Part shown: positions 32,603 to 41,021 of the stretch, piece after piece | Numbering within the stretch: the stretch's first letter is position 1 | Layout of the letters: the number at the start of each line of letters is the position of its first letter | From: Streptacidiphilus rugosus AM-16 | GTDB taxonomy: Bacteria; Actinomycetota; Actinomycetes; Streptomycetales; Streptomycetaceae | Direction: 5' to 3' | DNA length: 64,000 nt | NCBI RefSeq assembly: GCF_000744655.1 | Contig: NZ_JQMJ01000004.1 | Span: 1,054,001 to 1,118,000 of the forward strand | Made by a program: the position numbers and the translations under genes | The notes under the pieces: generated by a model | Seen by the model: only the letters and a program-made list of their open reading frames with translations | Databases searched by the model: none | What the model was told of the DNA's origin: nothing

Positions 32603-33439
32603 TCAGACCTTCAGGCCAACTCCGGCGTAGAAGGACACCTGCGCGTCCGTCACCTCGTCCGGCAGCCGCTCGTCGCCGTCGTCCGGACGCCAGCGGTGGG
32701 CGGTGACGATGCCGGGCTCCCAGAGGTCCAGGCCCTCGAAGAAGGTGGCGAACTCCGCGCGGGACCGCAGCTGGAGCGTGGTGCCCACCTGGTTGTAGAT
32801 CTCCTGGACCTTGGGCGCGCCGTCCGGGTCCAGTTCGGCGGTGGCGTGCGAGAGCACCAGCGCCGAGCCGGCCGGGAGCGGCTCGAAGAGGCGGTCCACG
32901 ATGGCGCGGGCCTCGCGGATGTCCGGCACGAAGTGCAGCAGGGCCACCATCGACAGCACCACCGGCTGTCCCAGGTCGAGGGTCTGCGCCAGCTGCGGCG
33001 CGGCCAGGATCGCGTCGGGGTCGCGCACGTCACCGTGGATGTAGGCGGTCCTGCCCTCGGCGGAGCTGGTCATCAGCGCCCGCGAGTGCGCCAGCACCAC
33101 CGGGTCCTTGTCCACGTAGACCACGCGCGCCTCGGGGGCCACCGACTGCGCGACCTCGTGGAGGTTCGGCGAGGTGGGGATGCCGGTGCCGATGTCGAGC
33201 CACTGCCGCAGACCGTGCTGCGCCAGCGCCCGGGTGGACCGGCGCATGAACGCCCGGTTCGCCCGCACGGCGGTCCTCATGTTCGGGAAGACCGTGAGCA
33301 CCCGCTCGCCGGCCTCGCGGTCCACCGCGTAGTTGTCCTTGCCGCCGAGGAAGTAGTCGTACATCCGGGCGCTGTGCGGCACATCCTGCTGGATGTGCGT
33401 GCTGAGCGGCGCCTCGGAGCCAAGGTCCCCCGCAGTCAT
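32603..33439 (-). CDS. SAM-dependent methyltransferase (DUF574/Methyltransf_19)
   Basis: A protein of 278 residues. The actinobacterial DUF574 hallmarks are present: N-terminal HSARMYDYFLGGKDNYAVDR, the AdoMet loop WLDIGTGIPTSPNLHEVAQ, VVYVDKDPVVLAHSRALM, and SMVALLHFVPD. The family is very abundant in Streptomyces, often next to antibiotic or regulator genes; substrates are mostly unknown. It stands alone here, with the start ATG behind a GAAGGGAAG site. Confidence 0.9.
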   Translation of the reverse strand: MTAGDLGSEAPLSTHIQQDVPHSARMYDYFLGGKDNYAVDREAGERVLTVFPNMRTAVRANRAFMRRSTRALAQHGLRQWLDIGTGIPTSPNLHEVAQSVAPEARVVYVDKDPVVLAHSRALMTSSAEGRTAYIHGDVRDPDAILAAPQLAQTLDLGQPVVLSMVALLHFVPDIREARAIVDRLFEPLPAGSALVLSHATAELDPDGAPKVQEIYNQVGTTLQLRSRAEFATFFEGLDLWEPGIVTAHRWRPDDGDERLPDEVTDAQVSFYAGVGLKV

Positions 33440-33546
33440 CCCGCACTTCCCTTCACCCCAGGCGATCTCCCGTCGCCAGAAGTGTAGTCAAGTGCTTGAT
33501 CAAAAAGGCAACTTCTCCGGCCGTTCACCCACCGGAGGACGCCGCG

Positions 33547-33630
33547 TCAGGTGGGCCTGCTCTCGATGGCCAGCCACGCGAGCAGCAGGAACAGCGGGGT
33601 CAGCAGAACGAAAACAGTGAAGGCAAGCAA
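33547..33630 (-). CDS. Possible 27-aa single-helix membrane peptide
   Basis: A TTG at 33630 with AGGGAG 6 bases before it opens a frame for LLAFTVFVLLTPLFLLLAWL followed by AIESRPT. It is one transmembrane helix with a short charged tail. The remaining part of this 405-bp gap (33440-33844) contains no other gene. The case is composition, a plausible ribosome-binding site and hydrophobicity; there is no homology evidence. Confidence 0.3.
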   Translation of the reverse strand: MLAFTVFVLLTPLFLLLAWLAIESRPT

Positions 33631-33777
33631 GGGAGACTCCCTGGGGCCGGATCCACGTCTGGCTACGCCCCCACCCGTCGCACCCTACGCCACGGGGACG
33701 TCCGGCACACGGATACGCCCGTTCCCCCCACCCCAATGGACCCGCATTCCTGGTCCTCCCGGGTGAAAGACGCCTGG

Positions 33778-33824
33778 CCCGGCGGGCGGGAGCGACGGAG
33801 TGCCCGTCGCGCCCGCCCGCCGGG
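33778..33824 (-). terminator. Terminator hairpin of the arabinofuranosidase gene
   Basis: CCCGGCGGGCGGG (33778-33790) and CCCGCCCGCCGGG (33812-33824) form a perfect 13-bp stem, extended inside by GCGACGG/CCGTCGC-type pairing. It sits 20 bp beyond the GH54 stop codon. Confidence 0.7.
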
Positions 33825-33844
33825 GGTTCAGCAGCGCCGTGCGG

Positions 33845-36103
33845 TCAGTGCAGGGCGAACTTCTGCGCGGAGCTGCCGTTGCAGGTCCAGATCTGCAGCC
33901 GGGTGCCGTTGGCCGTGTTGCCGCTCGGATCGTCCAGACACAGACCCGACTGCGGATTCAGCAGCGAACCGTCCGACTGCTGCACCCACTTCTGACCACC
34001 CACCCCGTTGCAGTCCCACAACTCCACCGGTGTACCGGCCGCCGTCCCGTTGCCGTTGATGTCCAGGCAGCGCCCGAGCGTCCGCAGCGAGGTGTCGGCG
34101 TTGTGGAACCAGTGCTGGTCGACGGCGTAGGACTGGCAGCCCCACAGGTCGATGGCGGTGCCGTTCGCGCCGTTGTCGTCACCGATGACGTCCACGCACT
34201 GGCCGCCGGGGCCCACGACCGGCGCGCCGCCGTCGACCGCGAACTTCTGCGCGGAGCTGCCGTTGCAGGTCCAGATCTGCAGCCGGGTGCCGTTGGCCGT
34301 GTTGCCGCTCGGATCGTCCAGACACAGACCCGACTGCGGGTTCAGCAGCGAACCGTCCGACTGCTGCACCCACTTCTGACCACCCACCCCGTTGCAGTCC
34401 CACAACTCCACCGGCGTGCCCGCCGCCGTCCCGTTGCCGTTGATGTCCAGGCAGCGCCCGAGCGTCCGCAGCGAGGTGTCGGCGTTGTGGAACCAGTGCT
34501 GGTCGACGGCGTAGGACTGGCAGCCCCACAGGTCGATGGCGGTGCCGTTCGCGCCGTTGTCGTCACCGATGACGTCCACGCACTGGCCGCCGGGGCCCAC
34601 GACCGGCGCGCCGCCGTCGACCGCGAACTTCTGCGCGGAGCTGCCGTTGCAGGTCCAGATCTGCAGCCGGGTGCCGTTGGCCGTGTTGCCGCTCGGATCG
34701 TCCAGACACAGACCCGACTGCGGGTTCAGCAGCGAACCGTCCGACTGCTGCACCCACTTCTGACCACCCACCCCGTTGCAGTCCCACAACTCCACCGGCG
34801 TGCCCGCCGCCGTCCCGTTGCCGTTGATGTCCAGGCAGCGGCTGATCGTGCTGAGCGAGCCGTCGGCGTTGTGGGTCCAGTGCTGGTCCTCGGCGTAGGA
34901 CTGGCAGTTCCACAGCTGGACCGCCGTGCCGTCGACGCCGGTGTCGTCGGCGGCGACGTCGACGCACTGGCCGCCGGGCCCCGCGATGGTGCCCTGCGGG
35001 CCGTTGGGCACGTTGGTCTCCCCCGCGTAGCCGACGGAGACGATGTTCGACTGGACCGCGTTCTCGGTGGCGTCGCTCGAGAAGCCGGAGACCATGACGC
35101 CCTCGAAGAAGGTGCCCATGTTCCAGTTGCTGTTGTCACCGCCGGTGCCCAGGATGATGCCGCCCTCCTGGTGCATCGGCATGTAGCCGCCGCGGGTCGG
35201 CAGCGCGCCGTTCCACCAGGTGGAGAGGCCGCCCGACTGCGAGTTGCCGCCCTTGAGGGCGTAGGTCGTCTGGCCGTTGTCCTTGAGCACGGCGGTGACG
35301 TAGGTGCTGCTGTTGCCCGCGTTGGCGGTGTTGGAGCCGTTGTTCCCCTGGAACATGCCGTTCTCCATGTCCGCCTCGACCCAGGGGCCGGAACCGGTGC
35401 ACGGCGGGAAGTAGCAGGTGGTGGCGAGACTGACGGCGTCCATGTGCCCGTTGCCGGTGTCGGACGGGGTGCTCTCGGCGTTGCCGTAGTCGAAGCAGCA
35501 GGCCGAGCCGACGTGCGTGCCGCTGGCGACCATGTAGGCGCCCTCGGCCTGGCCGTTGACCGCGACGCCGGAGGCCGCGCCGGTGTAGCGGTAGCCGACG
35601 CCGGGCGAGATCCACACGCCGTACACCTTGTGCCCGCCGGCGGTGACGGCGATCTCGCTCGCGTCGGCACCGCGGTCCGCGCCCATGCCGGAGGTGCCGG
35701 ACGGGCCGGGGGTCAGGTCGTTGTGGCGCGAGGTCTGGTCGTAGATCCGGGTGATCCGGCAGCTGGACCCGGCGCAGAAGGCGTCCTGCTGGCCGGAGTT
35801 GGCGTACCCGCCGGCGGCCAGCAGGCCGATGTCGGCGGTGGCGCCGTCGGAGACCCTGGTGACCTGGTAGAGCGGGCCGTTGTAGGAGGAGAACAGGGCG
35901 CGGACGGTGCTGTGCGCGGCGACGCACGGGGTGCCGCCGGAGGCGTACAGATCGCAGGGCAGCGATCCGGCCGCGTGCCCGACGGCGGGCAGGCCGACGA
36001 GCGCGGCGAGGACGAGCGCGAGCGTCGCCACGGCCGAGCGGACGGCCAGGCGTATCCGGCGGAGGGGTCGGGGCGGGCCGCCGGGAGTGGGGTGACTGGA
36101 CAT
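33845..36103 (-). CDS. Secreted GH54 alpha-L-arabinofuranosidase with three ricin-type lectin modules
   Basis: A protein of 752 residues. The ATG at 36103 has AGGAG 6 bases upstream. A signal peptide follows a basic front (RRIRLAVRSAVATLALVLAA, ending GHAAG). The catalytic domain (about residues 42-365) has the GH54 start PCDLYASGGTPCVAAHST and later GNAESTPSDTGNGHMDAV, DMENGMFQGNNGSNT, and GGIILGTGGDNSN, typical of fungal-type AbfB. It would release L-arabinofuranose from arabinoxylan or arabinan. Instead of the usual CBM42 it carries three ricin-B (CBM13) modules (about 367-752), each with QxW-like repeats (GQKWVQQSDGSLLNP, AQKFAVDG). The modules are nearly identical at the DNA level. It is divergent from a LacI gene. 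Confidence 0.9.
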   Translation of the reverse strand: MSSHPTPGGPPRPLRRIRLAVRSAVATLALVLAALVGLPAVGHAAGSLPCDLYASGGTPCVAAHSTVRALFSSYNGPLYQVTRVSDGATADIGLLAAGGYANSGQQDAFCAGSSCRITRIYDQTSRHNDLTPGPSGTSGMGADRGADASEIAVTAGGHKVYGVWISPGVGYRYTGAASGVAVNGQAEGAYMVASGTHVGSACCFDYGNAESTPSDTGNGHMDAVSLATTCYFPPCTGSGPWVEADMENGMFQGNNGSNTANAGNSSTYVTAVLKDNGQTTYALKGGNSQSGGLSTWWNGALPTRGGYMPMHQEGGIILGTGGDNSNWNMGTFFEGVMVSGFSSDATENAVQSNIVSVGYAGETNVPNGPQGTIAGPGGQCVDVAADDTGVDGTAVQLWNCQSYAEDQHWTHNADGSLSTISRCLDINGNGTAAGTPVELWDCNGVGGQKWVQQSDGSLLNPQSGLCLDDPSGNTANGTRLQIWTCNGSSAQKFAVDGGAPVVGPGGQCVDVIGDDNGANGTAIDLWGCQSYAVDQHWFHNADTSLRTLGRCLDINGNGTAAGTPVELWDCNGVGGQKWVQQSDGSLLNPQSGLCLDDPSGNTANGTRLQIWTCNGSSAQKFAVDGGAPVVGPGGQCVDVIGDDNGANGTAIDLWGCQSYAVDQHWFHNADTSLRTLGRCLDINGNGTAAGTPVELWDCNGVGGQKWVQQSDGSLLNPQSGLCLDDPSGNTANGTRLQIWTCNGSSAQKFALH
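33855..34980. repeat. Tandem 384-bp repeats encoding lectin modules
   Basis: The sequence from GCGAACTTCTGCGCGG recurs at 33855, 34239 and 34623, an exact period of 384 bp (128 codons). Copies 1 and 2 differ at only a few positions, for example near 33956 and 34029-34032. The third copy keeps the first half but diverges from about 34842. This implies recent duplication or gene conversion within the lectin region, and also a risk of assembly collapse. Confidence 0.9.
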
Positions 36104-36284
36104 GGTGGCTCCTGGGGTGGAGGGGAGCGAACAGCGGAAGGGACCTTGCGCGGGCCTTGCTCTGGCCTTGCTGGGCATTGCCGAACCGGTGCGCGGTCGG
36201 GGCGCGGCCCGTGGCGGCGCCCGCGCTCCACCCGGCGTCCGACGGATGCGGCAGACCTGACGGCAGATCACCGGTGACCTTGTA

Positions 36285-36298
36285 TTCTCACGTTGTAG
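36285..36298. promoter_or_regulatory. Operator candidate between the GH54 and LacI genes
   Basis: TTCTCACGTTGTAG resembles TTCCAACGATGTAG at 45330 and TTCCAACGTTGTGC at 45561 upstream of the sugar-binding-protein gene. The CG-centred core with TTG flank is typical of LacI-family sites. The region is also the least GC-rich part of the 257-bp divergent intergenic space. Confidence 0.5.
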
Positions 36299-36360
36299 TC
36301 GCGGCGCAGGTGCCGGCCCCGCTCCCTCGCGCACGGTCGGCGGAAAGTGGGGGTGCAGGC

Positions 36361-37398
36361 ATGTCCGTGCCGACCGAGGGTCCGACGGCACCACGTCTCA
36401 AGGACGTGGCCGAGCTCGCCCAGGTGTCCGTCAAGACCGTCTCCAACGTGGTCAACGGCACGACGCCGGTGGCCGAGCCGACGCGCGAGCGCGTCCAGCG
36501 CGCCATCGACGCGCTCGGCTACCAGCCGAACGTGACGGCCCGTCGGCTGCGCACCGGCCGCAGCGGAGTGATCGCCCTGGCCTTCCCCGAGCTGCCTTCG
36601 CCCTACTTCGCGGAGCTCGCCGTCGAAGTGATCGCCGCCGCGAGACGGGTCGGCATCACCGTGCTGATGGACGACACGGGCGGGGACCCGGCGGCCGAGC
36701 TGCGCATCGCCTCCGGTCTGGGCGATCCGATGATCGACGGGGTGATCCTCAGCCCGCTCGGCCTGGACCAGGCGACGCTGCTGTCCCGCTCCCGCGAGAT
36801 CCCGCTGGTCCTGCTCGGCGAGGCCGACCTGGGCCCGGTCGCGGACCGGGTGCACATCGACAACGTGGCGGGAGCGCACGCGGTGACCCGGCACCTCATC
36901 GACGAGGGTTACCGCCGCATCGCCGCCATCGGCTGGCAGGACCCCTCCCCGCGCGCCACCGCCGAGCAGCGGCTGTCCGGCTACCGCACGGCGCTGGAGG
37001 AAGCGGGCCTGACGGTCGATCAGGCCCTGCTGCCGCCGGTGCGGGCCTACTTCCGCCCCGACGGCGCCTCGGCGATGCGCCGCCTGCTGAAGCTGCCGCA
37101 GCGGCCGGACGCGGTGTTCTGCTTCAACGACCTGCTGGCCCTGGGCGCGCTCCGCGCCGCGCACGAGGCCGGCCTGCGCGTCCCCGACGACATTGCGATC
37201 GTCGGCTTCGACGACGTCGAGGAGGCCGAGTACGCGATCCCCTCCCTGACCACGGTGGCCCCCGACAAGCGCCACATCGCGGAACTCGCGGTGCGCTGCC
37301 TGATGGAACGGATCGAGGGCCGGTACGACGGCCCGAGCCGACTGATCACGCCGGGCTACCGCGTCGTGGTGCGCGAGAGCAGCACCAGCTCGCGCTGA
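36361..37398 (+). CDS. LacI family transcriptional regulator (divergent from GH54)
   Basis: A protein of 345 residues. The HTH reads RLKDVAELAQVSVKTVSNVV then NGTTPVAEPTRERVQRAIDA (residues about 12-50), and the hinge helix RLRTGRSGVIALAF follows. The sugar-binding domain has HIDNVAGAHAVTRHLIDEGY and the C-terminal IAIVGFDDVEEAEYAIPSLT with TTVAPDKRHIAELAV. It is similar along its length to the second LacI protein at 38816-39907, suggesting a common origin. It probably responds to arabinose or a related sugar and controls the divergent GH54 gene and perhaps the transporter. Confidence 0.9.
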   Translation: MSVPTEGPTAPRLKDVAELAQVSVKTVSNVVNGTTPVAEPTRERVQRAIDALGYQPNVTARRLRTGRSGVIALAFPELPSPYFAELAVEVIAAARRVGITVLMDDTGGDPAAELRIASGLGDPMIDGVILSPLGLDQATLLSRSREIPLVLLGEADLGPVADRVHIDNVAGAHAVTRHLIDEGYRRIAAIGWQDPSPRATAEQRLSGYRTALEEAGLTVDQALLPPVRAYFRPDGASAMRRLLKLPQRPDAVFCFNDLLALGALRAAHEAGLRVPDDIAIVGFDDVEEAEYAIPSLTTVAPDKRHIAELAVRCLMERIEGRYDGPSRLITPGYRVVVRESSTSSR

Positions 37399-37632
37399 CG
37401 CGCGGTCATGCGTGCAGCAGGATAAGTCGGGCGGACACGGGCGACCGGCACCGGACCGACTCGGCACAGGTCGCCCGTTCCCCCCGCCCGCCTGCGGTCG
37501 CGCCACGCCACGTGCGAGCCAGGCGCGGCGCGCCTGCGTCGCAGAGCCGAGCGGGCGTTCCGATCCCGGCCTCCGGCGGGAGGGCGCAGCCGGGGCGGCG
37601 GGGACAGGCGTCGGGTGGCGGGTCATCGAGGT

Positions 37633-38727
37633 TCACCGTTCCTCGGCGCGTGCGGAGAGGTGGGGGAAGCGGAACTCCGTGGTGCTGTGACGGGCCGTGC
37701 CCGGGCGGAGCACCGGGTCGGGGTAGTCCGGGCGGTTGGGGGCGTCGGGGAACTGCTGGGTTTCCAGGCACACCGCGGCGTGGCGCTCCAGGCGCTTGCC
37801 GTCGGGGCCGCGCAGGGAGCCGTCGAGGCTGTTGCCGGTGTAGACCTGGAGGCCCGGCTCGGTCGTCCAGACCTCCATCCGGCGTCCGCCGCGCGGATCG
37901 TGGAGCCTGGCCGCGCGGCGCAGCGCGCCCGGGCCCGGCGGCGGGGCGAGCACGAAGCAGTGGTCGTAGCCGCCGGCCGCGGCGAGCTGCGGATCGTCCT
38001 GGCCGATGCGCTCCGCGAGGACCCGCGGCTCGCGCAGGTCGAAGGCCGTGCCGGCGGTCGCGGTCGGCGCGCCGAGCGGGATGGATTCGGCGTCCACCGG
38101 CAGATAGGCGTCGGCGTCCACCGCGAGCCGGTGGCCCAGGACGTCGCCGCGGCCGGGCCCGCCGAGGTGGAAGTAGGCGTGGTGGGTGAGGCTCACCGGG
38201 GTGGCCCGGTCGGTACGGGCGGTGAGGTCGAGGCGCAGGGTGCCGTGCCGGTCCAGGGTGTAGACGGCGGCGACGTCGAGGGTGCCCGGGAAGCCCATGT
38301 CGCCGTCGGGGCTGCGCAGGTCGAGCCGGAGCGCGGCCGCCTCGGGCCCGGGCTGGGGGGTGGCCCGCCAAAGGCGGCGGTTGAAGCCGTCAGGGCCGCC
38401 GTGCAGGGCGTGGCCACGGTCGTTGGGCGGCACCTGGCGGGTGACCCCGTCGAGGGTGAACCGGCCGTGCGCGAGGCGGTTGGCGTAGCGGCCGACGAGG
38501 GCGCCGAGGTAGGCGGTGTCCGCCCGGTAGGCGGCGAGGTCGGCGAGACCGAGCACGACGGTGTCGGAGCGGCCCGAGAGGTCGGGCACCTCGAGACGGT
38601 GCAGGATGCCGCCGTACTCGAGCACCTCCGCCCGCACGCCGGTCCCCGAGTCGAGGATCCAGCGGGCGACGGCGGCGCCGTCCGGCAGGGCGCCGAACGG
38701 GGCGCGGGTCAGCTGGGGCTGCGGCAT
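37633..38727 (-). CDS. galM: Aldose 1-epimerase (galactose mutarotase-like)
   Basis: A protein of 364 residues interconverting alpha and beta anomers of an aldose. Family landmarks are LVGRYANRLAHGRFTLDG near residue 78, HALHGGPDGFNRRLW (catalytic His region), LTHHAYFHLGGPGRGDV near residue 180 with the second His pair, and a C-terminal ETQQFPDAPNRPDYPD with the catalytic Glu. It is on the same strand after the transporter and LacI genes, and probably the last gene of that operon. It would help process imported arabinose or galactose. Confidence 0.9.
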   Translation of the reverse strand: MPQPQLTRAPFGALPDGAAVARWILDSGTGVRAEVLEYGGILHRLEVPDLSGRSDTVVLGLADLAAYRADTAYLGALVGRYANRLAHGRFTLDGVTRQVPPNDRGHALHGGPDGFNRRLWRATPQPGPEAAALRLDLRSPDGDMGFPGTLDVAAVYTLDRHGTLRLDLTARTDRATPVSLTHHAYFHLGGPGRGDVLGHRLAVDADAYLPVDAESIPLGAPTATAGTAFDLREPRVLAERIGQDDPQLAAAGGYDHCFVLAPPPGPGALRRAARLHDPRGGRRMEVWTTEPGLQVYTGNSLDGSLRGPDGKRLERHAAVCLETQQFPDAPNRPDYPDPVLRPGTARHSTTEFRFPHLSARAEER

Positions 38728-38815
38728 GGGGTCCTTCTCGTCCTTCTCGTCGTGCGCGGCGGGGAGGGGCGGGATGCGGATGACTGGTCGTCAGGAGTCT
38801 TCGCCGGGTGCGGGG

Positions 38816-39907
38816 TCACGGATCGACGCAGCCGCCCGGGGCCGCGGCCGTGGCCAGTCCGGGCGCCGCGGGCCGGTGCGCGGGGGCCGCGCGGCCCGTG
38901 GTGGACTCGCGGACGACGAGAGTGTGTCCGGGCAGGATGCGGCGCGGGAGGATCGGTGCCCGGTCGGGGCCGGCCTCGATCCGGGTGATCAGGCAGTCGA
39001 CGGCGAGGCGCGCGATCGCCGCCTTGTCGGGGGCGACGGTGGTCAGCGAGACGCCGCCGTAGCGGCCGTCCTCGATGTCGTCGAAGCCGACGACGGCCAC
39101 GTCCTGCGGGACCCGCAGGCCGCGTTCGGCCAGGACCCGCAGCGCGCCCAGGGCGACCAGGTCGTTGTAGGCGAACACCGCGTCGGGCGGTTCGGGCAGG
39201 TCGAGCAGCCTGGTCATGGCCACCGCGCCGTCGAGCCGGTCGTAGCCGTCGGTGGCGACCACGAGGTCATCCCTCGGTGTGCCGCCGGCCCGCAGGATCT
39301 CCTCGCGCCAGCCGCGCAGCCGCAGGTGGGCGGGTTGCCGGAGGCTCTCGCGGCGTGCGCCGACGAAGGCGATCCTGCGTCGGCCCAGGTCGATGAGGTG
39401 ACGCACCGCCAACCGGGCGGCGGCGACGTTGTCGATGGCGATGTGGTCGTAGGGGGCGTCGTACTCGCGTTCGCCGAGCAGCACCAGCGGGGGGCCGTCC
39501 GGGCGGCTGAGCAGATCCTCGTTCTCCAGCTGGATCGGGCTGAGGATCAGCCCGTCGATGAGGTGGGAGCGGAAGCCCTGCGAGACCAGGGTCTCGTTCA
39601 CGCGCCGTCCGGCCGTGTGGTCCAGCAGCACCGTGTGCCGGTGGTGCGCCGCGGCGTCGATCACGGCCGCGGCGAGGTCCGCGAAGTAGGGGTTGCCCAG
39701 TTCGGGGACGGCCAGGGCGATGATCCCGCTGCGGCCGGTGCGCAGATGACGGGCGGTGGCGTTGGGTCGGTATCCCAGCTCATCGATGGCGCGCTGGACG
39801 CGCTCCCTGGTGCCGGGTCTGATGTGGGGGTAGTCGTTGACGACGTTGGAGACGGTCTTGACCGACACTCCCGCGCGCAACGCGACGTCCTTGAGGCTCA
39901 CGCCCAC
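38816..39907 (-). CDS. LacI family transcriptional regulator (in transporter operon)
   Basis: A protein of 363 residues. The HTH is MGVSLKDVALRAGVSVKTVS with NVVNDYPHIRPGTRERVQRA (residues 1-40), followed by the hinge RHLRTGRSGIIALAVPEL. The effector domain includes HIAIDNVAAARLAVRHLIDL and VAVVGFDDIEDGRYGGVSLT. It sits between permease gene 39984 and galM on one strand, so it is probably co-transcribed and regulates its own operon. The C-terminal 25 residues (RAAPAHRPAAPGLATAAAPG) are a low-complexity extension. Confidence 0.9.
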   Translation of the reverse strand: MGVSLKDVALRAGVSVKTVSNVVNDYPHIRPGTRERVQRAIDELGYRPNATARHLRTGRSGIIALAVPELGNPYFADLAAAVIDAAAHHRHTVLLDHTAGRRVNETLVSQGFRSHLIDGLILSPIQLENEDLLSRPDGPPLVLLGEREYDAPYDHIAIDNVAAARLAVRHLIDLGRRRIAFVGARRESLRQPAHLRLRGWREEILRAGGTPRDDLVVATDGYDRLDGAVAMTRLLDLPEPPDAVFAYNDLVALGALRVLAERGLRVPQDVAVVGFDDIEDGRYGGVSLTTVAPDKAAIARLAVDCLITRIEAGPDRAPILPRRILPGHTLVVRESTTGRAAPAHRPAAPGLATAAAPGGCVDP

Positions 39908-39983
39908 GGCGCTGCTTCCCTCGACTTCCTTGTGCTCGGCGGCCCGACGGCCGGTCTCCCGACCGTCGGCTGGGGGGCGCTGG

Positions 39984-41021
39984 TCACTCCTCCTGCCGGC
40001 CGCGGTCGAGCAACGCCTGGGCGAGCACGACCAGGGCGAGGAAGCCGCCGTTCACGGTGTCGGTGAACGCGGAGCCGTACTGGGAGGCGTACTGGTCGAT
40101 CAGGTTGTGGATCACGGCCAGCAGCAGGACGCCGCTGACGGTCCCGCCGACCGAGCCGCTGCCGCCGGTGAGCAGCGTGCCGCCGATGACGACGGAGGCG
40201 ATGGCGGTCAGCTCGTAGCCGATGCCGATGGTGGTGACCCCGGAGCCGAGGCGGGCGCTGCCGAGCGCTCCGGCCGCGGCGGCGAGCGTCGCGGAGAGCA
40301 CGTAGACCAGCAGCTTGCTGCGGACGACGGGCAGGCCCATCAGCCGCGCGGCGTTCTCGTTGCCGCCGATGGCGGTCAGGTCCGCGCCGAACCTGGTCCG
40401 GGTGAGCAGCACGGCGCCGAGGCCGAACAGGACCGCGACGATCAGCACGGGGGTCCAGGTGCCGGCGCCGAGGCTGCGGAAGGCGGAGCCGGCCGGGACC
40501 AGGTAGGTGGTGGCGCCCTCGCTGGTGACCAGTTGCAGCAGGCCGCGGGCTCCGAGGAGTCCGGCGAGGGTGACGATGAACGGCGCCATCCCGGCGCGGG
40601 CGACGAGCAGGCCGTGCACGGCTCCCCAGGCCGCGCCGACGGCCAGCGGCAGCAGGATCGCCAGCCAGGTGCCCTGCGTCTGCGCGCCGTAGGCGGCGAG
40701 TACGCCGCCGAGGGCGTACATCGAGCCGACGGAGAGGTCGATGCCGCCGGTGATGATGACGAAGGTCATGCCGAGCGCGAGCAGCCAGACGAAGGCGTTG
40801 TTGCCCAGGATGGCGCTGAGGTTCGACCAGGTGGGAAAGGTGGCCGACACCGAGGAGGCGACGACGGCGACGAGCACCAGCACCACCAGCGCGCCGCGGC
40901 GCTGCACCTGGGCGGCGAGCCGTTCGCGCCGCTCGCCGCCGGTCGGCGTGGTGGCGCGGGGCGTCCGCCGGGGTCCGGGTTCCTGGTCCGGTGGGGCGGA
41001 GGTCAGGACGGTGGGGCTCAT
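39984..41021 (-). CDS. yjfF: Sugar ABC transporter permease (YjfF-like)
   Basis: A protein of 345 residues of the BPD_transp_2 (ribose/galactofuranose) permease family. After a Pro-rich N-terminus it has about eight to nine hydrophobic segments, including GNNAFVWLLALGMTFVIITG then GIDLSVGSMYALGGVLAAY, the family signature. The late block ELTAIASVVIGGTLLTGGSG then SVGGTVSGVLLL matches the coupling-loop region. It forms a heterodimeric channel with the permease at 41018-41983; the ATG overlaps that gene's stop. The paired-permease layout is the YtfT-YjfF pattern. Confidence 0.85.
   Translation of the reverse strand: MSPTVLTSAPPDQEPGPRRTPRATTPTGGERRERLAAQVQRRGALVVLVLVAVVASSVSATFPTWSNLSAILGNNAFVWLLALGMTFVIITGGIDLSVGSMYALGGVLAAYGAQTQGTWLAILLPLAVGAAWGAVHGLLVARAGMAPFIVTLAGLLGARGLLQLVTSEGATTYLVPAGSAFRSLGAGTWTPVLIVAVLFGLGAVLLTRTRFGADLTAIGGNENAARLMGLPVVRSKLLVYVLSATLAAAAGALGSARLGSGVTTIGIGYELTAIASVVIGGTLLTGGSGSVGGTVSGVLLLAVIHNLIDQYASQYGSAFTDTVNGGFLALVVLAQALLDRGRQEE

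Noticed and set aside
33800-36277. A long plus-strand open frame (825 codons) with repeated units opposite the GH54 gene.
   Set aside because: It mirrors the minus-strand gene, its repeats are the lectin repeats read backwards, and it has no start site or known domain. The minus strand has a signal peptide, ribosome-binding site and clear GH54 and ricin motifs.
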